Below are positions 17,779 through 28,035 of a stretch of 29,474 nucleotides of DNA, one piece after another. The notes under the pieces are model-generated. The model saw only the letters and a list, made by a program, of their open reading frames with translations, was not told the origin of the DNA and made no database searches. Where the stretch lies: positions 1-29,474 of the forward strand of contig JARQWU010000118.1 of the NCBI GenBank assembly GCA_040182905.1. The letters are read 5' to 3'. The first letter of the stretch is position 1, and every line of letters begins with the position of its first letter. Source of the stretch: Barthelona sp. PAP020. Taxonomy: Eukaryota > Metamonada: BaSk clade. Position numbers and translations under genes: made by a program.

Positions 17779-20700
17779 TTAAACAAATTTGGGATCCAAC
17801 AAATTGGTTTCGGTTGATATAGCTTGCATTTGACTCAAAAAAAAGCTCTGAAATTGAACTATATCATCATTCGAATAATCCACGTCTGTTTTCATGAACA
17901 AAGGTTCATCTATCTGATCAATTGCAATGTTACCACACATTGGACAATCTCTGCTCAACACATCAAGTAATTTTCGTTCATCTTCAACTTTGTGTGTTTC
18001 TTCAAGAATCATTCGTTTCTCATCCATTTCTTTAAACAACGTTATTTGATTATATCTCGCCGGATCTTGAATTCTAACCAGTCTTAAAAACTTCGTTATA
18101 CAAATAGGATGGAGCACATGTCCACAAGGAAAACATATTGCCTTTGTGCCATTAAAATTCTTGTTACAAATGCAACAGTGTTGATCTTTCAGTTCTAAAT
18201 TGCTTTTATGATCTTTTATCGATTCAAACTCTTTATTTTGTAAATAACTCAAAGCATCTGTTGCTTCTTCAGTTGCCTCTCTTGCCTTTACCAAATCTTC
18301 ATTAAACGCCTCAATAGAATCAAGAATTACTCGTTTCAATTTATTTATCGTGGTGGTATCATCAGATATCAAAGGCAATAGATCCTCGATGGTTAAACAA
18401 CCGGAATCTCTCAACAAATCTTTGATTCTTAATCCATCTCTCTTTGTTTTGATAAGCTTTTTAGCATATTTCAACCATAGATTGCGTTTTTCTTCAAAAA
18501 TTAATGCAGAATTAGCAACTGCTTTTGCAGTTTTGAAATCATTACATGATAATGCATCGTCCAATGCAGTTTGAAGATTTCCTAACTTTAAAAATATGTT
18601 AGAAGTGATTTGTTTAGGGTTGTCAAATTGCTGAGACAATTGAAGAGCAAAACCCAAATTTATATGTTCAGAATGTGTTCGAATAAAATCAGTAAACCGA
18701 TTTGAATCCGCTAGACGAACATATAACCCTAATAATAAATTGGCAAAGCTTGCCAATTTGTCTTCCTCAACAAAAACATCACCATCAAAAATTAACTCAA
18801 CATACTCAATGGCAGCGTGTAATTGTTCAGTTTTTGAATTCCCGGTGGTCAATGAAATAAATGTGGGAATCATCAACTGTGGATCGAAGTCTTCATCATG
18901 ACGAATCACGTTAATAACCTTATCAGGCAATACCATAAATATGAAAGGCATATATAGTTTGTACAGTTCATTTCGCTTTTCCATCGGTTCCACAAACCAT
19001 TTTAATTGATCTAAAAGCTGACTATATTGTTTTGTTTGAAATAAAAAATAAATCAGATAATCGAATTGTTTAATATGTTCCACAAAAGGAATCAACAAAG
19101 AATCAATGAGATCTACCTCTGAAAGACGGTTAACAATCCTTCTGGATGACTTTTCCAAAATTGGCTTGAAATCATCCGATATCAAGAAAGACAAACAAGT
19201 CTCAATGTACTTTTGCTCTTGTTCCTTAGGCACAGATATTATCAGATCAAGCAACTCATCAAACAACAAATGAACCAAAACAATTCGTTGGGCAGCCGTG
19301 GGTGGATCATATTCAGATGCAAGCTTTGCTTTGATATACTGTATAATAAGTTCACTCTTCGTTATGCTATCACTGTCAACTCTAGAGATAAAGACCTGCA
19401 CTTGAGACAAAGGAATTTTAGAATTTGCGAAATTCTCCAATGCTTCAGTAGTTTTATTCATCTCCCACTGCTGTAAACCCAACTGTTCACATATTAGACC
19501 ACGTGAAACAATATCGTTCCCCACTTCTTGCAATGCACTCTCATAATCCCTTAAACCAAAGTATATCTGCCATAAATCTTTCTTTTCATTTGTGGGTACT
19601 ATCTCATACACGTTATCTGCTGTTGCAATCCAATATCGTCCGTATTGAACAGGTGTGATCAATTGATTCTTCGTTAAATCAATCACACCGGCAGCAGATG
19701 CAGAAAGAACGTCATAGCTACAATCTACTATTGAAGTCTTAAACTTGGGATGAAACAATTGAACGTTGATAGGTTGAAGTCCAGATTGCAGGTTATAAGC
19801 TCTTACTGTACTATCATACACAACAATAAAGTGCTCTGAAGTACAAAACACATGTTTTGGAATGTCATTGTTGGTGTTTGAAAATGATAGCATGTCAACA
19901 ATAGTGTCAACGTTATTCAAAAGTGTTAATTTGGTGTTTTGAAGTCCATCTACATCAGAAACAGTTCCATGCAAGACATTCTGGCCAAATAGAAAGGCAA
20001 AGCTATTTCCAAATGACATGTATGATGGATGATACAGATGCATGGCGCTATGGCTAATTATTGAATTGGAAACAATGTGCTTTTTAGAAACTTCCTTTGC
20101 TAATATTGCATCCTGCCATTTAGGGCCCCCTTGAAATGTAAAAATGTAGGAAGATGTACAAACAAAAAAAGTGTGAGAATTTTCAACTTTCAACCACTGG
20201 ACTCCACTAATACAACGGGTTTCAGTGTCATCTAAAGGCAATTTCAGCAAAAATTGGAATTGTGCCTTGAGTTTCTTCTCAAATTTAACAACAAATAAAT
20301 TACCATCATTTGTTCCAACTAATACCTCATTACTAAAGGAAATAGGCCCATAATAATCATACAACCAAGACACAGACGTAATTTCATCATTTATAAACTT
20401 ATTAATTGGCTCAATATCAATGATAGTTGATTTATTATCCAGGTACTCAAAATTAAAATAGTAGGTACAACAATTTGCGCTAACCAAAACTTGTTTCCCC
20501 TCTGGATGCGCAAAAATCTTTTTTAACACACACTTTCCATTATTATGAGGAATCATTGAATGTTGTCTGCGTCTTTCCCAATCAACAATAGGTTTTTCAC
20601 AACTACCAGGTTCAGATGGAATTACAGGAATACGATACAATTTAAAAGATGTTGTTAGAATAAATAGAATGTTAGAAGAAACTTCAATTGATATAATATC

Positions 20701-20916
20701 CCCATCTAATATATTGAAATCAATGGAAGTTTCATATATGTTGAAAATATATTCATTTGGATCATGATAATAATTAGATGTATTTTTAAAATCAAATGAA
20801 TTATTTTCGTATTTGAATAAATCTTGGGAAATTTGGTTGAAGGATTGTGTTGATTCAAATTCAAGATCTTCTTCAGTTGAAACGTAATTATTATCTGTAA
20901 TATAGTTAAGAAGCAT
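17779..20916 (-). CDS. VPS18: Vacuolar sorting protein 18, HOPS/CORVET core subunit
   Basis: Vps18 (Pep3) is a core subunit of the HOPS and CORVET tethering complexes, which drive fusion at endosomes and lysosomes/vacuoles. The 1045-residue product is close to the family's usual length. Residues about 60-440 form an N-terminal beta-propeller of the Pep3/Vps18 type (GDIISIEVSSNILFILTTSF; FAFLFGQNVLHGTVSDVDGL). A junction follows of the Vps18 kind (RYWIATADNVYEIVPTNEKK; DLWQIYFGLRDYESALQEVG), leading into an alpha-solenoid to about 880. The C-terminus carries a RING-H2 finger with complete ligands: C914, C917, C931, H933, H936, C939, C991 and C994 (CCICNKNF; FPCGHVLHPIC; CPMCG). The DCPMCGNIAIDQIDEPLF ending matches Vps18 rather than Vps8, Vps11 or Vps41. 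The ATG at 20916 is the first in frame. It lies 84 bp downstream in transcription of the PH-domain gene. Confidence 0.92.
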   Translation of the reverse strand: MLLNYITDNNYVSTEEDLEFESTQSFNQISQDLFKYENNSFDFKNTSNYYHDPNEYIFNIYETSIDFNILDGDIISIEVSSNILFILTTSFKLYRIPVIPSEPGSCEKPIVDWERRRQHSMIPHNNGKCVLKKIFAHPEGKQVLVSANCCTYYFNFEYLDNKSTIIDIEPINKFINDEITSVSWLYDYYGPISFSNEVLVGTNDGNLFVVKFEKKLKAQFQFLLKLPLDDTETRCISGVQWLKVENSHTFFVCTSSYIFTFQGGPKWQDAILAKEVSKKHIVSNSIISHSAMHLYHPSYMSFGNSFAFLFGQNVLHGTVSDVDGLQNTKLTLLNNVDTIVDMLSFSNTNNDIPKHVFCTSEHFIVVYDSTVRAYNLQSGLQPINVQLFHPKFKTSIVDCSYDVLSASAAGVIDLTKNQLITPVQYGRYWIATADNVYEIVPTNEKKDLWQIYFGLRDYESALQEVGNDIVSRGLICEQLGLQQWEMNKTTEALENFANSKIPLSQVQVFISRVDSDSITKSELIIQYIKAKLASEYDPPTAAQRIVLVHLLFDELLDLIISVPKEQEQKYIETCLSFLISDDFKPILEKSSRRIVNRLSEVDLIDSLLIPFVEHIKQFDYLIYFLFQTKQYSQLLDQLKWFVEPMEKRNELYKLYMPFIFMVLPDKVINVIRHDEDFDPQLMIPTFISLTTGNSKTEQLHAAIEYVELIFDGDVFVEEDKLASFANLLLGLYVRLADSNRFTDFIRTHSEHINLGFALQLSQQFDNPKQITSNIFLKLGNLQTALDDALSCNDFKTAKAVANSALIFEEKRNLWLKYAKKLIKTKRDGLRIKDLLRDSGCLTIEDLLPLISDDTTTINKLKRVILDSIEAFNEDLVKAREATEEATDALSYLQNKEFESIKDHKSNLELKDQHCCICNKNFNGTKAICFPCGHVLHPICITKFLRLVRIQDPARYNQITLFKEMDEKRMILEETHKVEDERKLLDVLSRDCPMCGNIAIDQIDEPLFMKTDVDYSNDDIVQFQSFFLSQMQAISTETNLLDPKFV

Positions 20917-21000
20917 TTAAATCAAAAATAATAACAAAATCAATGTAAAACAAAAAGAAAAAAGACAAAAAAAAATTTTTTTCAATGAATGCATTGAGAT

Positions 21001-22701
21001 TTACAATTCTTTTTCAATAATTTCTTCTAATGATAAATTATTTTCAAGGATTTCTTCTTCTTTTACAAAAAAATTCTCTTGTTCAATTTGATCATTCTTT
21101 ATTTCATTTTGGGCTTCAATTGGAGTTGAAAATATTTGTACAATGAATTCTGCAAGGGATAAGTCAGGGAAAAAATCAAATTGAAGTTCAGGATGCATTG
21201 CAAAGCCTTGTTCTATCAACCCTATGGCAGCAGCCAGCATCACTGGTAAATCTGCTTTCAAGTGATTCAAATTTTCAACAAAATTCATCAGCTCATCGCC
21301 AAAATCTCCCAAACCTGTGATTGAATGTTTGCCAAAATTCACCAAACCAATTGATTCTTCAATGGAATAAGCTCCAAAATCGGTAAAAAATAGATAACCA
21401 ACATCTACTTGATTACATTCCCCTTCTAAACCACCAACAAATAAATTCAACAAGCAATTGTTTTGAAAACCAGATGTTAAAAAACCCTTGATCAATTGTC
21501 CATCTTGAATTCGTTTAATTCCCAAAGCTACCATTTGTTCAAGCTCCAAATGTTCAAAAAAATACTTCACATCCCCCACATCGATCTCAAAATTTGACGA
21601 ATTCCAATAAGCTGTGGCACAGTATGTTGAATGATATCGAATCAATGTATTAGAAGTGTCGCTCATTGCAACTAAAGCTGCCTCTTGATGTTCAAATCCT
21701 GGTAATTGCACGAGATTCAATGCTAATTCTTCAATCGATTGATATTCCGTCTCAGGCCCGTTGATTAAAGTTAAGTAAAAAGAGTGAATGCCTAAAATGA
21801 AAATAAACTTCCAACAACACTGTTGAATTAGCAATTTTGTCTTTGCAATGATTTTTCGTTCCTTTTCAGATGTCAAATGAAGTCCTGAATCAACTATTTG
21901 CTGTGTTTGTACAGTAACAAACAAATAATCATTCAAAAGGTTTTCAATAGCTGTGTCGATACTTGAAAACCGATATAAGAATTTAATTCCGTCTTCATCC
22001 TTGCTGAAAACAAAGTCTGAAAGATCAATTGGATCTGTTTGAAAAGGCCACTCTTTTGAATATTTATATTTCGAAAAAATCGATTCAAATTCAACATCAA
22101 AATCGTTTTGATACTCACACAAAGCACTATTCTCTGGAAAAACAGGAATATCTATTCCATTTGTTTCAGCGAATTGAATGGTATTCGCCAATGGCTCAAT
22201 CAAACTCGTATTATCCAATATCCTTTTTGTAGCTTCAGTTAAAAACCATAGGGTTTTTATAGACTCATCAATAACCCTTGTATAATCAATGTTTTTATTG
22301 AATAAAAAAATTGGTAAATTTGAATCTCTGTTGTCGATAACTTCATTCATTCTCAATACCCAACGATTAATTACATCAATATCAGAACGAAAATAATATT
22401 TCTTTTCTCCAATTACTATGGATAAAACACTTATATCAGATCCAATTTTCTCATGAAAAACTCTATTGATATCTTTTACTGCATACTCTCTATGTGCAGG
22501 TTGATTTTCATCTTCAAACCACAATAAATACTTATCTGTTAAATAAACAATTCTTGTATCCCAATTTTTATTGAATAAATCCTTGTCAGCTCTTAATTTT
22601 TCAAAAGAATTTCGTAAAACAAACGATTCAGGAGCAAATGTATCTTGACTACTTCCAATTTTTGCAAGTACACGTTGAAATTTTCGAAAAAATACCGACA
22701 T
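21001..22701 (-). CDS. PH-domain protein of unknown function
   Basis: The 566-residue product starts at ATG 22701 and ends with TAA. Residues about 25-120 look like a pleckstrin-homology domain: an opening strand with FEKLRADKDLFNK, then WDTRIVYLTDKYLLWFEDEN, a strand KKYYFRSDIDV, and the closing helix with the near-invariant Trp (INRWVLRMNEVID). Residues about 130-530 are mostly helical with conserved-looking motifs (SSIDTAIENLLNDYLFVTVQ; ITGLGDFGDELMNFVENL) that I cannot assign. The last roughly 40 residues are acidic (FFVKEEEILENN). It sits between VPS18 and the WASH subunit gene in the same direction, so a role at phosphoinositide-bearing endosomal membranes is an attractive but unproven inference. 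No GAP, GEF or lipase signature is seen. Confidence 0.7.
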   Translation of the reverse strand: MSVFFRKFQRVLAKIGSSQDTFAPESFVLRNSFEKLRADKDLFNKNWDTRIVYLTDKYLLWFEDENQPAHREYAVKDINRVFHEKIGSDISVLSIVIGEKKYYFRSDIDVINRWVLRMNEVIDNRDSNLPIFLFNKNIDYTRVIDESIKTLWFLTEATKRILDNTSLIEPLANTIQFAETNGIDIPVFPENSALCEYQNDFDVEFESIFSKYKYSKEWPFQTDPIDLSDFVFSKDEDGIKFLYRFSSIDTAIENLLNDYLFVTVQTQQIVDSGLHLTSEKERKIIAKTKLLIQQCCWKFIFILGIHSFYLTLINGPETEYQSIEELALNLVQLPGFEHQEAALVAMSDTSNTLIRYHSTYCATAYWNSSNFEIDVGDVKYFFEHLELEQMVALGIKRIQDGQLIKGFLTSGFQNNCLLNLFVGGLEGECNQVDVGYLFFTDFGAYSIEESIGLVNFGKHSITGLGDFGDELMNFVENLNHLKADLPVMLAAAIGLIEQGFAMHPELQFDFFPDLSLAEFIVQIFSTPIEAQNEIKNDQIEQENFFVKEEEILENNLSLEEIIEKEL

Positions 22702-22874
22702 TATACAAATAAAAAAGAAAATTATATAAAATTATATCATTCTTTCATGTTTTCATTCAATTTATATCATTTCAAAAATATGTTACAATATTTAAACAAT
22801 TCTTTTTTTTAAAAAAAAAAGAAATTTTTTCGTTTTATTGAAAAAAAAAAAAAATACTTTTAATTTAAATGAAT
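22702..22874. other. Short AT-only intergenic gap with homopolymers
   Basis: This 173-bp gap between two minus-strand genes contains a T8 run joined to A10 near 22803-22820, and an A14 run at 22841-22854. It must carry the WASH-subunit 3' end and the PH-gene promoter. No defined motif is recognised. Confidence 0.45.
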
Positions 22875-25800
22875 TCAATCTTCTTCATATTCAGGAAATA
22901 AAAGAAAACAAGAATTAAGTGTAAATTTCAATATATTCACTTGATACATCTTCAAATCTTGAATTCTGGTGAAAACTTGATTGTCTTTGGCTTTCCTCTT
23001 TTGTTCAGCCAATTTAACTTCTTCATACTGTTTTATTGCCTGAAAGAAATGTAATCCTTCAAACTTTTCCGTCAATCCCAAACTTCTTAACAAAAACGCA
23101 ATCCCCAAAGCAAAACCATCTTCAGTGATAACACCTTTTGTAATGTTTCGCTTACTGTTGGAGACAACCACCTTGGAAGTTCCCATGAGCTTTTGAGTCT
23201 CATCATTCATGAAGTTGATGTGAGAAATTAGCAAGGCAGGCACAAAGATATAAAAATACTGAAGATGTTTGTGTTGTTCATTAGCCAACGTTTGCCCGGT
23301 GCCTTCAACGATGATTTGTAAAAAGTCTTTGGAATCAGTAAAAGTCTCTTGAAGACTGACCAATAATTCTTGAAGATTTTCAACAGCCTGTATTGTGTCT
23401 TGAGGAAGATTGTCTTCTCTTGCTTTTTCCACCAAATCAGGCAGCTGATCAAAATTTCTAACAAAAGAAAGTTGTAAAGCGCTTGACCTCAAATCACCAG
23501 ATCTCAACATTCTCAAATAACCCAGAGCATTACCAATTCTAGTGACAACTTCTCTAAACTTATCGATAAGGTTAATGTTGGAATGAGAACCCAATTTTTT
23601 AATTGTTTTACGCAATTCTTCAGCACGAACATATGGATACACATTATCTAAGGATTTTCGATGCTGTTCAAACCAAGCAGCCTCTGTTTTTAAAGGTGAC
23701 CTGACATAGTCGTCAAAAAGAAACTGTGAAATGATATTCAATCGATTCACAAGGAAAGTCCACACATAATAAACAGCAGTACTGACAATACCACTTCCAT
23801 GAGTTTCAATTGAGCTAGAAATCTGCTCATTGGTAATTGTGTGAACATATCTATGTTCAGCAGAAATTCTTTCGATGAAAAATTGACAATGCAGGTTATA
23901 ATGATAGTCTTTAACGAATAAATGTATCTTACGCATGATTTCTAAAATATCTAATCCTCGATCAACTGTCTTTGCTGGTAACCAAGAATGAATTAGCTTC
24001 AAACCATATTTAAAATACGCCAAATCTTCAAAATAAAGGTATGTATAGTATTGAGTTTGGCGGGATACGGTGTAGTCAAAAATATCTTGAGAAATCTTTT
24101 GTAATACTGCTAATTGAACAGATAATGTCTTATCTCCGGGTAAAGGCAAATTCAAATGAACAAAAGAATTCAAAGTTGCTGTCTCTGCCGTATGAACAGT
24201 TGGAATAACAATACGTAAAGCTGTTGAAGCATGTATTCTTAAATCATCCTCAATTGCCAAATATAAAGGTGTGATGAATTCTGTATTGATTATTTCTTCA
24301 ACGAATTCTTGATAATGTTTTGCGAGTTTCAATTCGTTGGTTTCAGCAACAGTTCCAAGATATAAACCATCCTTACAAGCGGAATAACTTCTTGAAATAA
24401 GTCTACAAACCCTTTCTAAATCAAATGCAGAACTTTTATGGTCATTTTGTTTCCAAATATGCTTAAATAATGTGGGGAAATGATTACGTATGTAAAACAT
24501 GTGATTTTGATTGCCCAAAATCTTTAATTTCTTTGAAAAATCCAACATAAATTTTACATTTGAGAATAATTTTGATAAATTTCTTTCTGCCCCTTTCAAA
24601 GAATCATTTGAAACAATAAGTTCATACGCCATTGATAATACTGACCGTGAATTCAAATCGTTTAACTTTAGCAAGTTGACAATCAATGCTGAAACGCAAT
24701 CCAATAAATCAATGTCTTGGGACGTTGACTTACCAGCTTGATTCAAACGTTCATGATAAGGAAGCAAAACTTCGGTAATCATTTGTTGAACAGAAACAGA
24801 AATATGATAACCAAATGAAGTGTTAATTTGATGCAAACGATCCTTTAATGCAATGTAAACCTCATCAGCATTGGCAAACATACGTACAATCCCAAGTAAA
24901 CTATTAAGATTCATTGGTTTTTGTAAATATGTACAAAGCCCAATATACAACAATGCATGGTTCTTTAATGCAATAGAAAGTTCAAAACCTTCTTTCAAAA
25001 GATTAACAAGGTCATTACACTTTAGATCCTTAAGATTTACACTACAAATTCTTGAGAGATATTGAGATGTCTGTAGATCAAAACGAGATATGTGAGTTGA
25101 TGCCAATGAATCCAATTCCTTATATTTGTTGAATAGAACTTGTCCAGCAGATTCTTGAAAACTGTTTTCACCACTAAGTCGACTCAAACAAACACTCAAA
25201 GAAAAATAGGTGGATCCACAAATGTGCCACAAAGGTTGAATTGTTTGAATTTGAAGAAAAACAGACAGGCGACCACTCAGCTTAGATTTGCTAATATCCA
25301 AATCATCACTGCTTTGACTGAGGGATGTTCCTAAAAATAACAGACAAACGTTTGCAACCGCCTCTAAATAGGACATTGTGCAAACTTGCTGACATTTAGT
25401 GTACAAATAAGCACTCTTAGAGCCCAAATATTCATCTAAAGCATTTAACAAAGGATGTTTCTTGTTAAACCCAGTTGAGTACATTTCAGCTTTAACTTCA
25501 AATAAAAATTGTTGAAATAGATGTCCTTCCATCATATCTGCATCCATTTGTTGAACAACACGTTGTTGAACCATAGCTTGCTCAATAACAATGTTAAACC
25601 TTTCAGAATCACGGGCAGTCATATCAATAAGACCTGCAAAATGTTTCCAAGCCTCAAATTCTGCATTTTGAAGAATAAACTCGTCTGTGATCAACAACAA
25701 AGACAAACCACGAGCAATTGCTTCAAAGACTGTTGAAATTGATGTAAAGAAAGAACTGGAACGAGTCCTACCATCAATAGAAATAGAAAACCCCTTAGAA

Positions 25801-26321
25801 TCATGATAAATTACCAATTGTAAAATTAAAGACCTTAAAACACCACGTAAATGTCTTAAAAATGCCTGTAATTCTCTTAACCTTGCAAAAGATCGAGATA
25901 TATATAATTCTCCCATACCTTCAACCACATCTTCACTTTCATCAGCAAGAATACAATCAGGTTCACCAAAAACACTCAAAAAATTCATAAACCTATTATT
26001 ATAAACATCATAAAGACGATTAATCTCAGTGGTAAGAACAGAAAACGTCAGAAAAACCTTATCTAAATGTGTAACAGTTGATTTAGAAGTATCAAATAAA
26101 GAAATTTGATTTAACCCATCAATTGAAGTCTCAATTAATGGTGTGTCTGATTCCCATAATTTATCTAATGAATGAGATAATGAATAGGAATAAGAATCTA
26201 ACCTTTCAACAAATTCATTGATGAGAATGGACAAATTTTCAGTTTGAATTTCTGTATACGGTTGTTCGACATCATTAGGAGCTGATTTTTGTATGCCCCA
26301 TGCTGAATAGAAATCGTCCAT
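22875..26321 (-). CDS. WASHC4: WASH complex subunit 4 (SWIP/strumpellin-interacting protein)
   Basis: WASHC4 (SWIP, KIAA1033) is one of the five subunits of the WASH complex, which activates Arp2/3 on endosomes and supports retromer-dependent sorting. The product is 1148 residues, close to the roughly 1170 of the human protein, and alignable along its whole length by eye. Recognisable stretches include HYQEFVEEIINTEFITPLYL, IEDDLRIHASTALRIVIP, YYTYLYFEDLAYFKYGLKLI, SAEHRYVHTITNEQ, HGSGIVSTAVYYVWTFLVNR, QFLFDDYVRSPLKTEAAWFE and, near the end, DGFALGIAFLLRSLGLTEKF then FFQAIKQYEEVK. The protein is alpha-helical without known catalytic motifs. The ATG at 26321 is the first in frame, and the gene ends with TGA. 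It is divergent from the WD40 gene with 268 bp between starts. Other WASH subunits are not in this window. Confidence 0.92.
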   Translation of the reverse strand: MDDFYSAWGIQKSAPNDVEQPYTEIQTENLSILINEFVERLDSYSYSLSHSLDKLWESDTPLIETSIDGLNQISLFDTSKSTVTHLDKVFLTFSVLTTEINRLYDVYNNRFMNFLSVFGEPDCILADESEDVVEGMGELYISRSFARLRELQAFLRHLRGVLRSLILQLVIYHDSKGFSISIDGRTRSSSFFTSISTVFEAIARGLSLLLITDEFILQNAEFEAWKHFAGLIDMTARDSERFNIVIEQAMVQQRVVQQMDADMMEGHLFQQFLFEVKAEMYSTGFNKKHPLLNALDEYLGSKSAYLYTKCQQVCTMSYLEAVANVCLLFLGTSLSQSSDDLDISKSKLSGRLSVFLQIQTIQPLWHICGSTYFSLSVCLSRLSGENSFQESAGQVLFNKYKELDSLASTHISRFDLQTSQYLSRICSVNLKDLKCNDLVNLLKEGFELSIALKNHALLYIGLCTYLQKPMNLNSLLGIVRMFANADEVYIALKDRLHQINTSFGYHISVSVQQMITEVLLPYHERLNQAGKSTSQDIDLLDCVSALIVNLLKLNDLNSRSVLSMAYELIVSNDSLKGAERNLSKLFSNVKFMLDFSKKLKILGNQNHMFYIRNHFPTLFKHIWKQNDHKSSAFDLERVCRLISRSYSACKDGLYLGTVAETNELKLAKHYQEFVEEIINTEFITPLYLAIEDDLRIHASTALRIVIPTVHTAETATLNSFVHLNLPLPGDKTLSVQLAVLQKISQDIFDYTVSRQTQYYTYLYFEDLAYFKYGLKLIHSWLPAKTVDRGLDILEIMRKIHLFVKDYHYNLHCQFFIERISAEHRYVHTITNEQISSSIETHGSGIVSTAVYYVWTFLVNRLNIISQFLFDDYVRSPLKTEAAWFEQHRKSLDNVYPYVRAEELRKTIKKLGSHSNINLIDKFREVVTRIGNALGYLRMLRSGDLRSSALQLSFVRNFDQLPDLVEKAREDNLPQDTIQAVENLQELLVSLQETFTDSKDFLQIIVEGTGQTLANEQHKHLQYFYIFVPALLISHINFMNDETQKLMGTSKVVVSNSKRNITKGVITEDGFALGIAFLLRSLGLTEKFEGLHFFQAIKQYEEVKLAEQKRKAKDNQVFTRIQDLKMYQVNILKFTLNSCFLLFPEYEED

Positions 26322-26589
26322 TGAAAAAATAAAAAAATCAACTTGACAGAATTTATGTTAAAAATCTTCAAGACCTTTTTAATTCTGAAGAAACGTTTAA
26401 TTGAAATGACAAACAGCAAAAATCAAAAGAATTCAAAGAACATCAAAAAATATATATTTTATCCCAACAACGCATTTTTATGATGATATGAAAACATTTT
26501 TTCTTTAGGAAAAGAAAAAAAGAGAATCAAAACATTACTGAAAAGTAAAATGAAAAAAGTCTTGTTATTTGTTTTTTCTGTTATTAGCT
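26322..26589. promoter_or_regulatory. Divergent intergenic region, WASHC4 / WD40 protein
   Basis: The 268-bp AT-rich gap must hold promoters for both flanking genes. A short out-of-frame ATG frame (26550-26624) begins 40 bp before the WD40 start and could act as an upstream ORF. No defined core promoter motif was recognised. Confidence 0.4.
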
Positions 26590-28035
26590 ATGGAAAATCA
26601 ATCTGTATTGGATTTAACGGTTGAAAACATTATTTCAATGTATAATGAAGAACCAAAATCAAAGAAAGATGAGATTTTTAATGTTTTGTGTGAAGCACAA
26701 AGATGGGATTCTATTGTAAGCTTAATTTTAAAAAAATGGATTCCTACCACTTTGTTGGAAAAACATGCTCATGAAGAATTACTGTTTCCAAATGATCAAG
26801 TAAAATTTTTATTTGATATTTTAGCATCTAAAAATGTTATTGTTGAAAAGTTTGAAGAAACCCCTGTATTTAGGAAAAACATCTCCAATTCTTTTATTTA
26901 TGCATTGGACTATAGTCCTGATGGAAGATATTTTGCAGTTTGTGGTTATGATAAAAAGTTGTCTGTATATTCTGTTGAAACCCATGAAGTTGTATTTACT
27001 GAAACATATATTAAAGCGATTGGTTTGAATTTCAGTCCTGATTCTAAACTTTTAGTACTTGGAGGGTATGAAAAGACCTTTTATGTGATTGAAGTTGACA
27101 CATGGAGTACTGTAACAGTTGTACGTGATACGTGTAAGGATATCAAAGATATTTGGTTTTCACCGGATGGCCAATTGCTTTCTTTTGGAATGGAATCTGG
27201 TTGGATTGGTATCTATAATGTTGATGGGACAAAAATTCATGAGTTTAGACCTTATTCATCGTACGTTAAAACTGTACGAATCAGTCCAGACATGCAATAT
27301 TTTGCTGCCGTATGCAATGAAGGAAAATCTACACTTTTTTCACTTGAAGATTATGGAATTATTCATTCATGGGATCATGGAAATAGTAACCAAATTTGGG
27401 CAGGAAACTTTTCTCACAATGGGAAGTTTTGGTTGACTGGGGATAGTCATGGGGTTATACGTGTTTTTGATGTTATTTCAGGTGAAAAATTGTATGAATA
27501 CCATATATACAATGAAAATAAATCAATTTGGAGTATTGCTTTATCTTTTGACGATTCCATAATATATTCGTGTTGTAAAGACAAAAGCTTTACAATAGTT
27601 CGCTTGAATACTGGGGAAATTCTCCAAAGGATTGAAACAAATACAGAACTTTACATAATGTCTTTAAATCATCAAGGAACAAGATTGTTGTGCAGTGGTA
27701 ATAATGTCGCTGACATTTATGAGTACGTTGGGAAAGACATAGCTCTTAAACATAACAAAAATATTTTTGAGTTATTTGTTGAGAATTGTTGTGAAATATC
27801 GAGATATTTTGTGGAAAACTATAATAGTGGAGTTTTATCTGTGTTATTGGATGACATGTTTGCTGCGAAAAACACAAAACTAATCCGAATTCTTGTTGCC
27901 AATGGACTATGGGCAGATCCTCTTGAATATCCTTTTGTAATGAATAATGCCTTCGATCTGTATCAGATCAACTTGAACTCTGGTGGAAATTTAACAATGT
28001 TTGATCTTGAAGAAGACTCATCAGATGATGACTAA
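26590..28035 (+). CDS. WD40-repeat protein
   Basis: The first ATG in frame is at 26590; the frame is open a little further upstream only through a TTG. The product is 481 residues and ends in TAA. Residues 1-95 are a helical N-terminal region (LTVENIISMYNEEPKSKKDE). Residues about 105-395 contain roughly seven WD40 blades, shown by repeated phrases such as IYALDYSPDGRYFAVCGYDK, GLNFSPDSKLLVLGGYEK, DIWFSPDGQLLSFGM, TVRISPDMQYFAAVCNEG and GNFSHNGKFWLTGDSHG. A helical region follows at about 400-460, then a strongly acidic end (LEEDSSDDD). This layout is common to scaffolds of many complexes, so no pathway can be assigned. I see no F-box, LisH or SOCS signature that I would defend. The gene is divergent from WASHC4. 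Confidence 0.85.
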   Translation: MENQSVLDLTVENIISMYNEEPKSKKDEIFNVLCEAQRWDSIVSLILKKWIPTTLLEKHAHEELLFPNDQVKFLFDILASKNVIVEKFEETPVFRKNISNSFIYALDYSPDGRYFAVCGYDKKLSVYSVETHEVVFTETYIKAIGLNFSPDSKLLVLGGYEKTFYVIEVDTWSTVTVVRDTCKDIKDIWFSPDGQLLSFGMESGWIGIYNVDGTKIHEFRPYSSYVKTVRISPDMQYFAAVCNEGKSTLFSLEDYGIIHSWDHGNSNQIWAGNFSHNGKFWLTGDSHGVIRVFDVISGEKLYEYHIYNENKSIWSIALSFDDSIIYSCCKDKSFTIVRLNTGEILQRIETNTELYIMSLNHQGTRLLCSGNNVADIYEYVGKDIALKHNKNIFELFVENCCEISRYFVENYNSGVLSVLLDDMFAAKNTKLIRILVANGLWADPLEYPFVMNNAFDLYQINLNSGGNLTMFDLEEDSSDDD

